Positions 23,077-36,350 of a stretch of DNA of 64,000 bases are shown here, piece by piece. Origin of the DNA: Haplomitrium mnioides (taxonomy: Eukaryota; Marchantiophyta; Haplomitriopsida; Calobryales); contig JBNGIS010017803.1 in assembly GCA_049999725.1 (NCBI GenBank), forward strand, positions 1-64,000, given 5' to 3'. The notes below the pieces were generated by a model. It was not told the DNA's origin. It saw nothing but the letters and a program-made list of their open reading frames with translations, and did not search any database. A program made the translations under genes and the position numbers. Numbering within the stretch: position 1 is the stretch's first letter; each line of letters begins with the position of its first letter.

Positions 23077-24778
23077 TGTCAACCCCCTTCTTTGGTCGCT
23101 AACCTCCAAAGACTGCTCTGTGGAAGGAAAAGGCTGACTTTACAGGGTTTCAGGTTCTTTTATGAGACGGCCCCGCTGCAAGTTATCACTTTCAGGTCTT
23201 AAGGATGTTCCTTCTCACCTTACAGACCCTTCTCCTTGTTCACTTTTTCATCCAGACATTCATCCACACCTCAACAACTTTTTCTGATCAAATTCCAAAG
23301 TGAATTCCAGTGATCCTAAATAGGATCCATACTCAAAATCTTACAATACAGGATCAAGTCCTCATATCTGAATTATACAGGGGATCTGTTCCCTGTACTG
23401 CCTTACCCTCTGAATCTGATTCTTGGATTCTTGCTGAACTGGGATCATGTTCACTTTAGATCTGAAACGTCTTTTCAGTATTTACAAACAGAATACAAAA
23501 CTAACTAATCCACCAACACACTCACACACCCAAGATACACTCTACCAGTAATCCTCTGACTTGGGGAAACCTTTGCAACACAAGTTTGAATTGTCAACAC
23601 TCCCTTTCTCTCTTCCCTTTGTTGCTCATCTAGTTGTCCTAAGATCCACTTCCACCCACGCACCTTTCTCCAGATAGTTTTTTAACTTCCCTCGCGAGAA
23701 GCCCTGCTTTTACTTCCTCAGGCTAGGAAGAGGTCTTATTTGACTTCCACCTCAGGAAGACAGCTCTCCCAACTGCTGGATCGCCCACTCCACCCAAGAA
23801 TTGGATGGATCTTCCCTGTAGTGCACAGGCACTAACATGGCCACTCCTCTCCCTTCTCCACAAGAATTTAACACCAACAGCACTCTCCTAATGCTTATGG
23901 GACTGATTCTCCTACACAAAGCAAAGCAAAGGCGACACCAAGACCCCCCCTCGGCTGCCCCTCACGAAATACAAACAGAAAGAACTCTCCTCTCCTATAA
24001 GTGTTGGTCCACCTCCAAATGTTGGTCTGCCTTCACAGATGAGCACACTTGAGTAGTCTGAGCCTCTAGAGCCTTATGCTCAGCGATTCTCAGCACCTCC
24101 TCAGTCCACCTCCACCATGCGATGGCCTTCCCTCACGAGTACACCCACCTCACTAGAATTCTCTCCTTTGTCTCCTGCTGCTTCCTCTGCACTGAATTAT
24201 CCGTCCCCTAACAACAAAGCGAGGATCCTTTTATCCCCTTTTGCGAATTACACCTTTTTGCTTTTCACCCACCTTGTGATTTGGATTGTTGCGGGCTTGA
24301 GATGCTGGTAGGTGGAAATTTGGCATAGATTTGAAAGGCATTGACACAGACCGTAGAATGCAACTTTTGGCGCAGATTCAATGTGACTTCCAAGGGATCG
24401 GTGCACAATCTGAAGTGAATTCCACAGTTCATTCTGAAATCGCTCATCGATCCTCGAAGCACCACGTTTCCGTAGAACCGCGTACACTCCGAAGAAGCCC
24501 ACGGGCTCTCTTGTAGCGTCACGTTTCCGCTGAGATCCAATATTCCCGAGAAATCTCCCAGATTCTCGTTGATTCGCAGTTCCCATATAGGTGCCACGTT
24601 TCCGCAAAGCCTGAGATTCCCGTAGAATCTATAAGATTCTCGTTAAATGCTCGTAATCCGTTGAATGCCAAGATGCCTACAGAATTTGTTAGATTCCTAT
24701 AGATTCCTGAGTCCCGTGGAGGTGCCACGTTTCCGATGTGGCGCCGTCCGATGCCACCCCACAGAGGGGTAGACGGAC

Positions 24779-25124
24779 TGTTGAGAATTCGAGCTCTGTT
24801 AAGTTACGTAGTGAATTTAGACCAGGATAGTCTAAATTCAGATAGGACAAAATACCATTTTGTCCTATCCTCATTTTGTCTTATTCTATTTTGTCTTCTA
24901 GTGTTGACATCTATTTTGTCCTGTAGTGCCAGCCCTAATTCGCTGGGCCTACTTTTCTGTGTATATAAGGGAGAGAGGGGGCTATTGCCCTTCATTCTGT
25001 GCTTCCCTATTGTTGTTGAGGATCTCTGCTGCTCCTTCCCTCTGTATGCTTGATGCATGTGTAATAAAGTGCTGTTAGCACTCCTATATTGGCTCCAGAT
25101 TGCTCTCTCTTTGATTTCTTCACA
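24779..25124 (+). repeat. 5' LTR of the nested copia element
   Basis: 346 bp, TG..CA ends. A TATA element TATATAAGG lies at 24962-24970, and an AATAAA signal at about 25064 lies in the R region. It is nearly identical to the 3' LTR. Confidence 0.9.
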
Positions 25125-25136
25125 TGGTATTAGAGC
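25125..25136 (+). promoter_or_regulatory. tRNA primer-binding site of the copia element
   Basis: TGGTATTAGAGC directly follows the 5' LTR. It matches the complement of the initiator-Met tRNA 3' end (TGGTATCAGAGC) except for one base. Confidence 0.8.
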
Positions 25137-25501
25137 TTGGTTCATAAAGAGAGAGAGAGGCGCCTGTTTTTCTGGTGAATCGACCTTTAGACATTTGAAG
25201 CAGTTTCGATTTTGATTATTGAGCAAGGTTCTTAAGAGAAGACAGAATCGGTTCATGATTTTGGGTGCTTCTTCATGCAGCAAAGGTTCTGCATGTTGTG
25301 GTTTTCATCTACATCAATTAGATCTAGTCCTATTTCAAAGTTAATCACAAGAAGTGACACATTTCCTGCAGTATTGATCTGATTTGAGTGCTCTACTTCG
25401 AATTTGGTCACAAAAAGTGACAGAAATCCCCTAAGAGTGCCAGATTGCTGTGCAGGGAGCACATTGCTTATTTGGACACACTTGATTTGCAGGATTGAGA
25501 G

Positions 25502-28500
25502 ATGGCAAATGGAATTTCTCAGATTGTGACTGAGAAATTGAATGAGAGCAACTACACTGCTTGGTCTGTAAGGATAACCAATTTTATTAAGAGCAAAAGG
25601 CTCTAGAGGTTCATTACCGATGATGTAATAGAACCTGTATTGGGATCACTCCCATCAGAAGAAAAATTGCAAGAGTATGAGACATATCATGAGAACGTGC
25701 ACAAGTTGTTATATTGGCTGACCATAAGTGTTGATGACAAGATGATGGGATATATATCTACATCAAAGACACCTAAAGAAGGTTAGGACATCCTAAAGAA
25801 CAGATATGTTGTTTCTTCAGAAGCAAGGAAATTAGCACTGCAAATGGAGTTTATCAATTTGCAAAAGGAGAAGCTAAATGTGAATGCTTATGCCTTGAGG
25901 ATCAAGTCCCTAGCTGAGCAATTGGCAAGTGTGGGAGAAGAAGTGAAGGAAAGCATCATGGTAGCAGTTTGCTTGAACGGTTTGGGCAATGAGTTCAAAC
26001 AGTTCAAAACCTCCATAAGAACAAGAGAGGGTGCTACATCTTTTTCACAACTCATTACCATGCTGGTTGCAGAGGAGCTTGACCTTGGTAGAGGAGCATC
26101 AAACAGTCAAGGTAACCAGGAACAAGCATTCTACTCTACTAGAGGTAGAGGTCAAGGCAGAAGTTATGGCAGAAGCGGATCTGGAAGAGGCCGCTCAGAT
26201 GGAAATGTGCACAATCAACTGCAACAACAATGTAATAGCAGAGGTCAATCAAGAGGCAGGAGGAGTAATAGAAGTCGTGCAGGTCAACATCAGAATCAAG
26301 GATCTAAGTGTTTTTATTGTGGCAAGGAAGGCCACATGGTGAGAGAATGCTATAAAAAGCAGAATGATCAAAAGAACAATCGTGTTCAAGTGAATTATGC
26401 AGATTCCAATAAGGCAGGCAATGAGAATATTTTCATTATGCAACATGGATGCTCATCTGTCATGTACGAGGAGCAGGAAGATGATGAGGAAAAATGGTTT
26501 GTAGATTCCGCATGCTCAAACCACATGACAAGACACAGAGAGTGGTTTAAAGAAACCATAGATCTGAGCACACCTGGATATGTTGAGACAGGTGATTCGA
26601 CAATGCATCCTATCAAGCATATTAGGAGCATACCAATTGTGATAGAGAATGGTAAAACAAGGTGCTTGTCTAATGTTATGCATGTTCCAAAGATTCAAAA
26701 GAATCTGATTTCAGTTGGACAGTGTGTGGAGCAGAACATGCAAGTAAGATTCAATCCCACAAGGGACTTTATTGAAGACTGGGGGAATAACTGTGATCTC
26801 ATCTCCAAAAGAAGCAGGAATGGAAGAATGTTCACACTGGATGTGAGCATGCCTGCTGTAACAGAAGCCATGTTTGCACATGGTACAGGAGCGGTGTCTG
26901 ATATTGAGATATGGCACAAAAGAATTGACCATATCAACATTCAGAAGTTGAGAGAGATGCAAAAGTCAAGGATTGTCAATGGACTGCCCAGATTCAAAGT
27001 TGAAAGCATGGACAAAGTATGTGAAGCCTGTCAATTTGGTCAGCAGGCAAGGAAGCCATTTCCTCATAATGGATATGTGGCAAGGAAGCCACTAGAGTTG
27101 GTACACTCAGATGTGTGGGGTCCTACAAAAACATGATCTCTTGGAGGATGCACATATTATGTTACCTTTATTGATGATTATTCACGGAAACTGTGGATAT
27201 ATTTTATGAAACATAAGAGTGAAGTGCTTGATCACTTCAAACATTTTCGAGCTATGGTGGAAAAGGAAAAAGGGCTGTCAGTAAAATGTTTAAGATCATA
27301 TGGAGGTGGGGAGTATTTCTCCACGGAATTCAGTAACTATCTGTAGACATAAGGTATCAAGAGACAATAGATGTGCAGATATACACCTCAGCAGAATGGG
27401 GTAGTTGAAAGGAAGAACAGGCATGTTGCAGAAGTAGCACGTGCCATGATAAATGAGAAGAATATGCCTCATTCCTATTGGGCAGAGGCAGTATCAACAG
27501 CGGTCTATATAATGAATCGTACTTCTACTGCAGGTGTTCATGGAATGACACCAGAAGAGAGTTTTACATGGAGATGCCCAAGTATGTCACACCTGAAAGT
27601 GTTTGGCTGCATAGCATATGTTCATGTGTCAGCAGAAACACAGAGCAAGCTGGATCCAAAAGAAGAAAAATGTATTTTCATTGGATACTCCAATGAACAG
27701 AAAGGCTATAGGTGCTACAATCCTACTACACGTACAATGAAGGTAAGTAGAGATGTGGTATTTGATGAATTAAGCACTTGGTATTGTCTTAAAGTGGACA
27801 TTGTTATAGAGGATCCAAAAGAGAAGCAAGTTGTGACAGAAGAGAGTAAACAACCACAAGGGTTGAACAGTCCACAAAGTGGAAGCAGCAGCAACAACAT
27901 TCCATGGCAAGATAGGTTGCGCAGGAATCTGGAGCTACAAGCTTCAACAAGTGGAGGTGGTACAGGAATAACAATTGAAAACTCTGATGGGAGAGACAAC
28001 AACATCAAGCCAGAGAGTTTGGAGGAAGAACTGGGTGTTTCTACACCAGTTCAAAGACAGAGTGAACAGCAAGTGCGCAGAAGTGAAAGGGTGAAGTACC
28101 CTATTGAGAGATTAGGAATCTCAGGATTCTGTGCATTACATCATGCATATATGGTGCAGGTTGTTACAGAGAAAGAACTTGTGACCTTTGATGAAGCTGT
28201 TGGAGATGAAAGGTGGAAATCTGTTATGATAGAAGAGATGGAAGCTCTTCATAAGAACCAAACATGGGAGTTGAGTTCTTTACCTATAGGAAAGAAAGCT
28301 ATTGGATGCAAGTGGGTCTATAAGCTTAAGAGACATGAAGATGGCAGGATAAGCAGATTCAAGGCACGATTGGTGGCCAAAGGTTATGCACAAACCCAAG
28401 GTATAGATTATGAGGAGACATTTAGTCCTGTGGCCAAGATGGCGACAGTGAGAGTAGTCATTGCATTGACTGCAGCAAAGCAATGGTCATTACATCAAAT

Positions 28501-29606
28501 GGATGTAAAGAATGCATTTATGCATGAAGAATTGGAAGAAGAGGTCTATATGACACAGCCACAAGGGTTTGTCGATTTGGAGAATTCAAAGCAAGTATGC
28601 AAGCTGAAGAAGGCTTTGTATGGATTAAAGCAAGCGTCTAGAGCATGGTCTACCAAGATAGGAGAATATCTTGTGACAGTGGGGTTCAAGGTTTCTGATG
28701 CAGACTATTCGATGTACATCAAAAGAACAGAGAAAGGTACCATGCTGATACTCATCTATGTGGATGATTTTATAATGACTGGAGATAGCATGCAGGACAT
28801 AACAGAGGTGAAGCTGTTACTGCATCAGAAATTTGAGATGAAAGATCTTGGAGAGATAAGATATTTTCTTGGCATTGAGGTCATTAATGAGGAGAAAGGC
28901 ATCTAGACGATACAAAGGCAGTGTGCTCTGGACATGCTAGCCAAGTATGGGATGACAAGTTGCAAACCAATTGCAACACCTTTGGATCAGAACTCTAAGT
29001 TGAGTGATCACGAAGAAGAGAAGATTGAAGATCCCACATGATATCGGAAGATGGTAGGGAGTTTCATCTATATAACCATCACAAGACCAGACTTGAGTTA
29101 TGCAATAGGCTTGGTAAGCCAATTCATGCAAAGTCCACGGAAGCCACACCTAGATGCAATGCGTTGTATTCTTAGATATGTAAAGTCTACAGTTCAGTAT
29201 GGGTTGTTTTATGAGAGTGGCACGGATTGCCAACTTTCTAGATATACAGATGCAGATTGGGCTAGAAGCTAAAGTAATAGAAGATCCACAAGTGGGTATT
29301 TTTTTCTTTTTGTAGCGCTGGGATAGCTTGGAGCAGCAAGAAGCAACCAACGGTTGCATTATCAAGCACAGAGGCAGAGTACAGAGGAGCAGCCATGGCT
29401 ACTTGTGAAGTGGCATGGTTACTAAAATTGTTACATGATCTAGGAGTGAGTGTGAATCACCTTGTGGATGTTTACTGTGATAACATCAGTAGCATTCAGC
29501 TGGCAAACAATCTAGTCTTCCATGCACGCTCAAAACATATTGAGGTGCACCTATCATTTTCTGAGAGAGAAGGTGTTAGCCAGGATGGTGGATCTGAAGT
29601 ATATTA
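25502..29606 (+). pseudogene. Copia Gag-Pol polyprotein, interrupted by stops
   Basis: Domains follow in copia order. Gag starts at ATGGCAAATGGAATT (25502; MANGISQIVTEKLNESNY), with an Arg/Gly-rich stretch and the zinc knuckle CFYCGKEGHMVREC (about 26310-26350). Protease has WFVDSACSNHMT. Integrase has the zinc finger (WHKRIDH..CEACQFG), the core with DDYSRKLW and YTPQQNGVVER, then the C-terminal region. RT has WVYKLKRHEDG, QMDVKNAF and YVDDFIM. RNase H has YTDADWA, SSTEAEY and VYCDN. In-frame stops occur in Gag (near 25603 and 25783), integrase (27136, 27343-27370), after RT (28906), at 29040 and at 29272, with frame changes near the end. Two long intact pieces remain: 25844-27136 and 27371-28906. 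The normal role is retrotransposition; this copy needs helper proteins. Confidence 0.9.
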
Positions 29607-29712
29607 GCACTTAGGATCAGGTGGCTGATATTTTTACAAAATCATTGGGGGCAGAAAAGTTACAGAAGTTCAGAGGATAACTTGGTGTACATGCGTTGAG
29701 CTCGAGGGGTAG

Positions 29713-30059
29713 TGTTGAGAATTCGAGCTCTGTTAAGCTACCTAGTGAATTTAGACCATGATAGTCTAAATTCATATAGAACAAAATACCATTTTGTCCT
29801 ATCCTTATTTTTGTCTTATTCTATTTTGTCTTCTAGTGTTGACATCTATTTTGTCCTGTAGTGCTAGCCCTAATTTGCTGGGCCTACTTTTCTGTGTATA
29901 TAAGGGAGAGAGGGGGCTATTGCCCTTCATTCTGTGCTTCCTTATTGTTGTTGAGGATCTCTGCTACTCCTTCCCTCTGTATGCTTGATGCATAGGTAAT
30001 AAAGTGCTGCTAGCACTTCTATATTGGCTCCAGATTGCTCTCTCTTTGATTTCTTCACA
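29713..30059 (+). repeat. 3' LTR of the nested copia element
   Basis: 347 bp, preceded by the purine-rich CGAGGGGTAG. It is the same as the 5' LTR apart from about 15 substitutions or indels, mostly C/T and G/A changes. Confidence 0.9.
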
Positions 30060-30159
30060 CTGACCGTCGCGTTGACCGTCTGTTGACCCGCTGACTTCTT
30101 CACTGCCACGTCATTCGCAAGGTTTGTTCTCTTCGAATAAGAACTACCAAGGACCTCTG

Positions 30160-30860
30160 CTTTTGCTCCTAGTTGGATCGGTGATAGATCCTCTTTTTGG
30201 CACCGCTTCTTCGTCCGTCGGATGTGCGGTATATTGCCTATTCGACATCTTTGGTTCTCCTATGGTCAGATCTGTGACTCATCCTCATTTCGGTAGCTCC
30301 CTTCTCGTTTCTTCTTTGTCGACCCTACAATAGATCACCATTTCCGCGCCTCTTTCTTCTACCGGTCCGTTGATAAATCGCTATTTCAGCATGTCTTTCT
30401 CCTTATACCAGAGAAGCGCTTTATCCTTGTTTCGGCAAACCCTGTTAGCCTACTTCGGAAACCTGTTAAGTGGAATCTCCACTTAGGGAGGTCATTCGGA
30501 ACCATATTAATTGGGGTTCCCCACAACGAAAGGTAGTTCGGAACCCCCTTAAGTGGGCTCCGCCTTCGATTTATTGCCCTTTCGGCTCTATCTTCTCTTT
30601 CCGGCCAGATCTTTGATTTATCCCTATTTCGAATACCTGGTTCTTCTTTTGGGTTGGACTGTCGATAAGTCACCTTTTCGGCCTCTACGTTCTTCCTCTG
30701 CCAAATTATTGATATGTCTTCATTTTGGCACCCTCATTTTTCTCCCAATCGGTTTCTTCGACATATCCCTATTTCGGCACCTTCTTCCCTTTCTATTCAA
30801 ACCGTCGATATGTGACTATTTCGGCACCTTGTTCTTCAAGTGAAACATCCTCTTATCTTC
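30160..30860. repeat. Degenerate array of GATAT..CACC..TTTCGGCACC blocks in unit A
   Basis: Blocks such as TCGATAAGTCACCTTTTCGG, TCGACATATCCCTATTTCGG and TCGATATGTGACTATTTCGG recur at irregular spacings of about 50-70 bp. Related blocks occur in unit C (about 48500-48570) and, reversed, in unit B (about 50780-50830). They are an internal repeat of this LTR-like family and encode nothing recognisable. Confidence 0.5.
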
Positions 30861-32267
30861 ATTTCAACATCCTCCCTTGATATAGGAACCTTGAGAGTCT
30901 TCTTCTTTTCACTAAAGCATCGAAAAGTTCTATGTAAGAGCATTAAAGAAGGCATTTTTTCCTGACTTGTAGAAAAGTTTGTTGTAAGAACTAAGAGCTC
31001 CGCAGATTCCTTTCGAACTTTCTTAAGATACCCGATTCGAACTTTCCCAATTACCTCCATGTCGTCCGAATCTTCGATAAATCACCTTTCTGTCCGATTA
31101 ATTAACCCGCTTAGGAATCCCTCTTAACCGGTCCTCCCCACATCGGAAGACGGATCAGAACCATTTAAATTGGGCTCCTCACTTAGGAAGGCTGGTTTCC
31201 AATCCGTTCTGTGGATCGGACGCCACGGACACCGGCCTTCGAATCCTTCCCCTCGTATAGATTTTCAATTTGAATTCTTCGCAGGAGCCTTCGGCCAATA
31301 CTTCTTCTGCAGGACTTCTCGTAGATCACTTGCTCACAACAAGTGCCTTCAGATTTCGCAGAACTGCCTCACAGCTGATTCTTTCATCGCAGAGCCATTC
31401 ATCCCCTAGCGTTTCTTCGCAATGATTCTTACAGGTGATTCTTCATGACATTCCCATTTCGCAGAGCTTCGGACCACAATTCGCAGCCTTCACTTTGATC
31501 AATTCCGCACAACAGTGATTCTTCTTCCCTGACAGCTTGATCGCTTTTGGTTTAGATCAGGTAACCTTCTCCTTCGTTGTTCAATTCCAAATCAGGACGC
31601 AGCACTACTTCACTCAATCGACACTCACAGCGTAGCATCCTTCATCCGCTCTCTTCATCGCGGAATTCTTTCATCTTAGGGCCCTCTATTCCTCGCAAAG
31701 GCATTTCTTCACAGATCCGAAAATCCCCCTTCAACTTCCGATTTCTGTGCTTTAAAGCCCCCGCAATGCACCCAATCAAATTCTCCTTCACAATTCGATC
31801 CGATCCCCTACTTCGCATCAATCCTTTCTTATAGGCCCTTCCTTGATCCCTCCTTTCACACAAGTATCCACGCGCCACTTCGAGCTGATTGCCTGTCGAA
31901 TGTCAGCTCGGGAAATTAACCCATAAGTTTTTCTCCAAAAGACATAAGCAATATATAAACCTCCCACTCTTAACTTCTTTCGAGAGGCAGCCCCCTAGAA
32001 GGGTGTAAGGCCACCGCTTTCCCTTATCTGCCCTTGGACGGACCTAGTTCAAGGCTAAACCCCCCAAGGGCAGGCTGTCCTCCAAATTAGATAGTTAGGA
32101 AATTAGTGGGCTTGGCTAGGCCCTCAACACTTAGAGTAGTTTTATTTCTCTTTTATCCTTATCCTTTTATTTTTACTTACTCCTCAGCGTGTCTTGAACC
32201 CTGTTTGTGTACACTGGAAGCACTTTTTTGAAAATTTTGCATGAAGTATCTTAACACCCGGCTGACA

Positions 32268-32539
32268 CTATGCAATTGGAATTTTTATTCCAAGAAGTCG
32301 AAGTGTGAGTTTTGGAAGCAAGAGGTGACTTATCTAAGATATATAGTGTCTGTAGATAGCATCAAAATGAAGGAAGAGAAGATTAAGACTATTATATAGT
32401 AGCCAATGCTAAATGATGCAAAGGATGTTTGAGCTTTTAATGGAAAGTTTTTGTCTAAGATTCATCCATTACTATGCTCATATTGCTGCAATGCTTACGT
32501 TTCTGTTAGGAAATGATGCAAAGTTTCAATAGACGACTG
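32268..32539 (+). mobile_element. Gypsy element G2, right remainder (RT to RNase H junction)
   Basis: The RT frame of G2 continues here after unit A: the Cys..Trp..FYSKKSKCEFW block, then a degenerate FLSKIHPLL..HYAHIAAMLT..GNDAKFQ block near 32450-32530, which is the usual link between RT and RNase H. It stops at 32539, where the LTR of G3 begins (TGTAACACTACCC). Confidence 0.65.
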
Positions 32540-33055
32540 TAACACTACCCACCCACATTACGCACACAAGTTAGCACAAGTACATCGTATACAAGTTAGC
32601 ATAAGAAAAGCGTACAAGAACTTCAAGAACCCACAAGGTAAGAGATGCCAAACAAGACACTCTCCCTTCTTTATATACTTGAGAGAAAGCACTTTGCTAA
32701 CATAGGTGGAGGAACCTCATTGGTTACTTTTCTATCTTCCACTAATTGGACCCCTCTTTTCTCTCTCACTCTAATTGGACCACGCTTTGCTTTTTCTCTC
32801 CTTCTACCATGTGTCCTTATACTTAGAACCTTCCATCTCTTTAGTTTTCCTTCTGCCATGTGTCTTTATCCTCTTCTAAAGTAGTCTATCTAGACTCCCT
32901 CTTTCACTTTAATTTGTTGACTTTCTCTCCTTGTGCCACGTGTCCATCTCTCTATAATAACAATTGCTTTTTTGCTACTCTAACTTAGTAATAGTTTTTT
33001 AGACATAGTTGATATTATTTTTAGCTATGGCTTACTAAAGTTAGTGACTGTTAAA
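32540..33055 (-). repeat. LTR of gypsy element G3
   Basis: The segment lies between the pol polypurine tract and the foreign G2 sequence. Its outer end is TGTAACAC and its inner end is near TGTTAAAA, roughly the inverted complement. A TATATACTTGAG block lies near 32674. The inner boundary is approximate. Confidence 0.55.
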
Positions 33056-33099
33056 ATCCTCCCCCCTTTTAAGAGGCAACGTCCTTGTTGGAAGTAAGA

Positions 33100-36000
33100 G
33101 AGCTCTCAAAAGAGTGAACAAATGCAGAGGCATTAGCCACATTCTCCAATGGCTCCTAAGTAGCTTCATAAAGAGGGTAGTTTTTCCAACAAACCAAGTT
33201 CTCCACAATCTCACGATGGCTTTGACGATGTGTGCGTTTCTTTAAAAGTTATTCCACCTTAAATTCCTCATGACCATCAATAAGTTCAGGTGGTGAAAAG
33301 GGTTCTTGGATACAAGTAAAGGTGGTAGAGCAAGGTACAAAAGCACATAATAAAGAGACATGAAAAACCGGATGAATCTTCATGTGAAGAGGTAAAACAA
33401 GTTGATAAGCCACTTCACTAATATGAGCAGAAATAACAAATGGTCCAATAAAGTGAGTAGATAGCTTACGAGAGCAAAGCAAAGGAAGATTGGACGTAGA
33501 AAGCCATACTTGGTCACCTATAGTGAGTGTCACTTCGCGACAATTAGCATTGACATATTGTTTTTGGCGATGACAAGCAACTTCAAGTTTTTCCTTGGCA
33601 CGTTGGATGTCGTGGTGTAGCCAATGGAGGAAATCATCAACAGTTGGACTCTTAGAGGTCAATACAAGATGAAGATTAGATAGAGTAGTTGGATGTTCAC
33701 CATACATCAAAAAGAAAGGTGTGGCTCATATAGAGCTGTTGATGGAGTTATTGTAAGAGAACTCTACAAGAGGTAGCAACCAATCCCATTCTTCTTGTTG
33801 TTCCAAAGTAAAAGCCCACAACATATCTTCAATGGTGCGATTGGCCTGTTCAATTTGACCATCCAATTTAGGGTGATAAGCAGTGGACATAGCTTGTTTG
33901 GTTTTGAGAAGACCAAATATTGTGTGCCAAAACATGCTGGCAAATTAAGTGTCGCGGTCGAAGATAATCACTTTGAAGATACCATGATGAGAGTAGACGA
34001 CTTCCAAATAAGTTCGTGCTAACTCCGATTTGGTAGTCAGATGAATATGAATCATTTTGCTAAGTTTGTCCACAAAAACAACAATAGCATCATAACCCGT
34101 AGAAGTACGTGATAACTCACACACAATATCCATACTTACATGTTTCTAACGCCGATTCAAGATAGGCAATGATTGTAATAAACCTCCACATTTAAGATTG
34201 GTCGCTTTGTTTTGTTGACAAGCCAAACAACTCTGAACATAGGTCTCCATATCTTGATGCATCTTAGGCCAATAATAGACTCATTGAAGATTGTCCAAAG
34301 TTTTCTCCATTCCAACATGTCCACCAATTGCCGAATCATGTGCTTTATACAAAACCTCAGAGTGAAGCTTAACATTATTAGGAACCTATACCTTGTCTTG
34401 GAAGAAAATCAATCCTCTTACCTCTTTTACTAAATTCTTTTGTTGTGTGGTAATGATCTCCTCATCTTCTTTTGTTGTAGCCAACATTTCCGTCCACCAA
34501 GTAAGATGAATTGTGATTTCTGACAAGAGGTTGAGGCATGCGGGTCAAGGCATCTGCAATTTGTCGTTTTTCTTCCATATAGACCATCTTTATATGGAAC
34601 CGTTGTCGCCACTCCGCTCAACAAATTTATTGTTTTGAGAGCTCCTTTTGAGTTTCTAGATAGATTAGAGGTTTATGGTCGGTTTTGACAATAAACTCCT
34701 TATCTCCTAGATAATACTTCCAATGTTTGGTTAATAGCACAATCGCTAATTCTTCTCAATCCATAGTGTGGTAGTTTTGCTCAGTGTCGCTCAACTTCAT
34801 AGAAAAGAAGGCAATAGAATGCCAAACATCCTCTCATTCTTGTTGCAAACTCTGCCAATAGCCTTTCTCAATGCATCCACCAAATGTTTGATTGGTCGTT
34901 TAGAATCATACCATTTAATAATAGAAACATGAAGAAGTGATTTCTGCAATGCTTGGAAACTCTTTTACAGCTCATTTTGACCATGTGTGACTTTTCTTGA
35001 GCAATTTTGTTAATGGTTCTCTTATTTGTGCAAAACTTTTGACAAATCAACGATAAAACCCGATTAGCCCCAAATATCCCCTTAGTTTTGTTTGATCACT
35101 AGGAGCTTCTCACTTTTAAATTGCCTCTACTTTCTCATCTATAACTTGGATTCCTTATGCACTTACACGGTGATCCAAGTAGTCAACCTCCCTCTTTCCA
35201 ATTTCACATTTGGACATCTTCACATATAGCTTGTGGTTCCGAAGTACCTTTAATATTGTACAAAGATGTTGTTGATGCTCTTGAAGACTCTTGTTGTAGA
35301 TGAGAATATCATCCAAAAAGACAATACCAAACTTATCCAAATAAGATCAAAAAATATCATTCATAAGACCCATAAATGTTGCAAGAGCATTGGTTAATCC
35401 AAAAGGCATAACAACATATTCAAAATGCCCGCATCGACTTCGAAATGTTGTTTTTTGCACATCACCTTCTGCGATTCGAATTTGATTGTATCCGCTTCTC
35501 AAGTCCGATTTTGTAAAGTAATTTGCTCCTTGAAGTTGATCAAATAAATCATCCATCCTCAGCAATTGATATTTATTTTTCACCGTTTGTTGATTGAGTG
35601 CTTGATAGTCAATGCACATCCTCATACTTCCATCCTTCTTTTTCACAAATAGTACTGGTGCACCATAAAGAGAAATGCTTGGTTGAATGAATCCTTTTTC
35701 CAACAATTCCGTAATCTGAGATTTGCATTCCTCTAGTTTATGAGGAGGCAAATGATGTGGTGCTTTGCATAGTGGAGTACTTCTTGGAATGACCTCAATC
35801 TTGTGATCAATGCATCATTTTGGAGGCAAACTCTTGGGCAAATCATTGGGAAAAACATCATAAAACTCCTTCAAAACACCTTGAAATTCATGTGGAACAT
35901 TATGATTTGAGTCCTCCTTGTCGGTAGTGAGCTCACGTATGAGTTTTTAAAACACCAAATTTTGCTTTTTGATTGCATTTGCTCCAATCACAAATAGGGG

Positions 36001-36350
36001 TAGGTGTCTTGAATGAGATCATACTCAATCTTTCTAAATCCTCCATTGAGATGTCGTGAGTGTCTTCTTTCTCCAATCTACTTGCGGATTATATCTCTGT
36101 AACCACTTCATTCTAAGAAGAGTGTTATATCTTGCTAATATTGTGATCTTCCACTCCAACTTCTCTTTATAGTTACCTATGTGTAAAGCTATACTTTGAG
36201 ATAGTTATTCAAAAGACTCGCTTTGGCCATTTGCCATTTCCACCACTTCGTGCTCTTCTTTTTCAAGGGGAAACTTCAACTTCCATGCTATCACTCATGA
36301 TAAGTAATTTTCTTTTGCTCCGGAGTCCACCAAAACTCTTATTACAGATC
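33100..36350 (-). pseudogene. G3 gypsy pol with C-terminal chromodomain, degenerate
   Basis: RT shows [33 protein letters not shown] and the active site FLDDILIY (35320-35300). RNase H shows TEQNYHT..ELAIV and KTDHKPLIYLE. Integrase shows the zinc finger C..C (CLACQQNK), VFVDKLSKMIH, AYHPKLDGQIEQANR and the GPF..VAYQL C-terminal block. It continues into HPVFHVSLL and a chromodomain-like run (LLKKRTHRQ..LVCWKNYPLYEAT.EP). In known chromoviruses this domain steers integration to marked chromatin. Stops interrupt RT after 35347, integrase at several points, and the chromodomain once. Confidence 0.8.

Larger units (their letters stand above)
24779..30059 (+). mobile_element. Ty1/copia element with both LTRs, nested in unit A
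   Basis: LTRs lie at 24779-25124 and 29713-30059, both beginning TGTTGAGAATTCGAGCTCTG and ending TTTCTTCACA. A primer-binding site TGGTATTAGAGC follows the first (25125-25136), and a purine tract CGAGGGGTAG precedes the second. Flanks CGGAC and CTGAC differ at one base and look like the 5-bp target duplication. Gag-Pol lies between. The LTRs differ at about 15 positions by my count, so this is the youngest complete LTR element in the window, though its frames already carry stops. Confidence 0.9.
23077..32267 (+). mobile_element. Long-LTR-like unit A (about 3.9 kb) split by a copia insertion
   Basis: The unit starts TGTCAACCCCC and ends CGGCTGACA. It interrupts the RT frame of G2, whose two halves (..EVLQ at 23064 and CNWNFYSKKS at 32271) can be matched to the continuous copy in G1. 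The flanks CTGCG (23072-23076) and CTATG (32268-32272) look like a decayed 5-bp target duplication. Without the nested copia (24779-30059) it is 3910 bp and has no credible coding sequence. A TATA-like TATATAAAC lies at about 31954, roughly 300 bp before the end. TG..CA ends, a 5-bp duplication and a TATA near the 3' end suggest a solo LTR of a large retrotransposon. Units B and C are relatives. Confidence 0.65.
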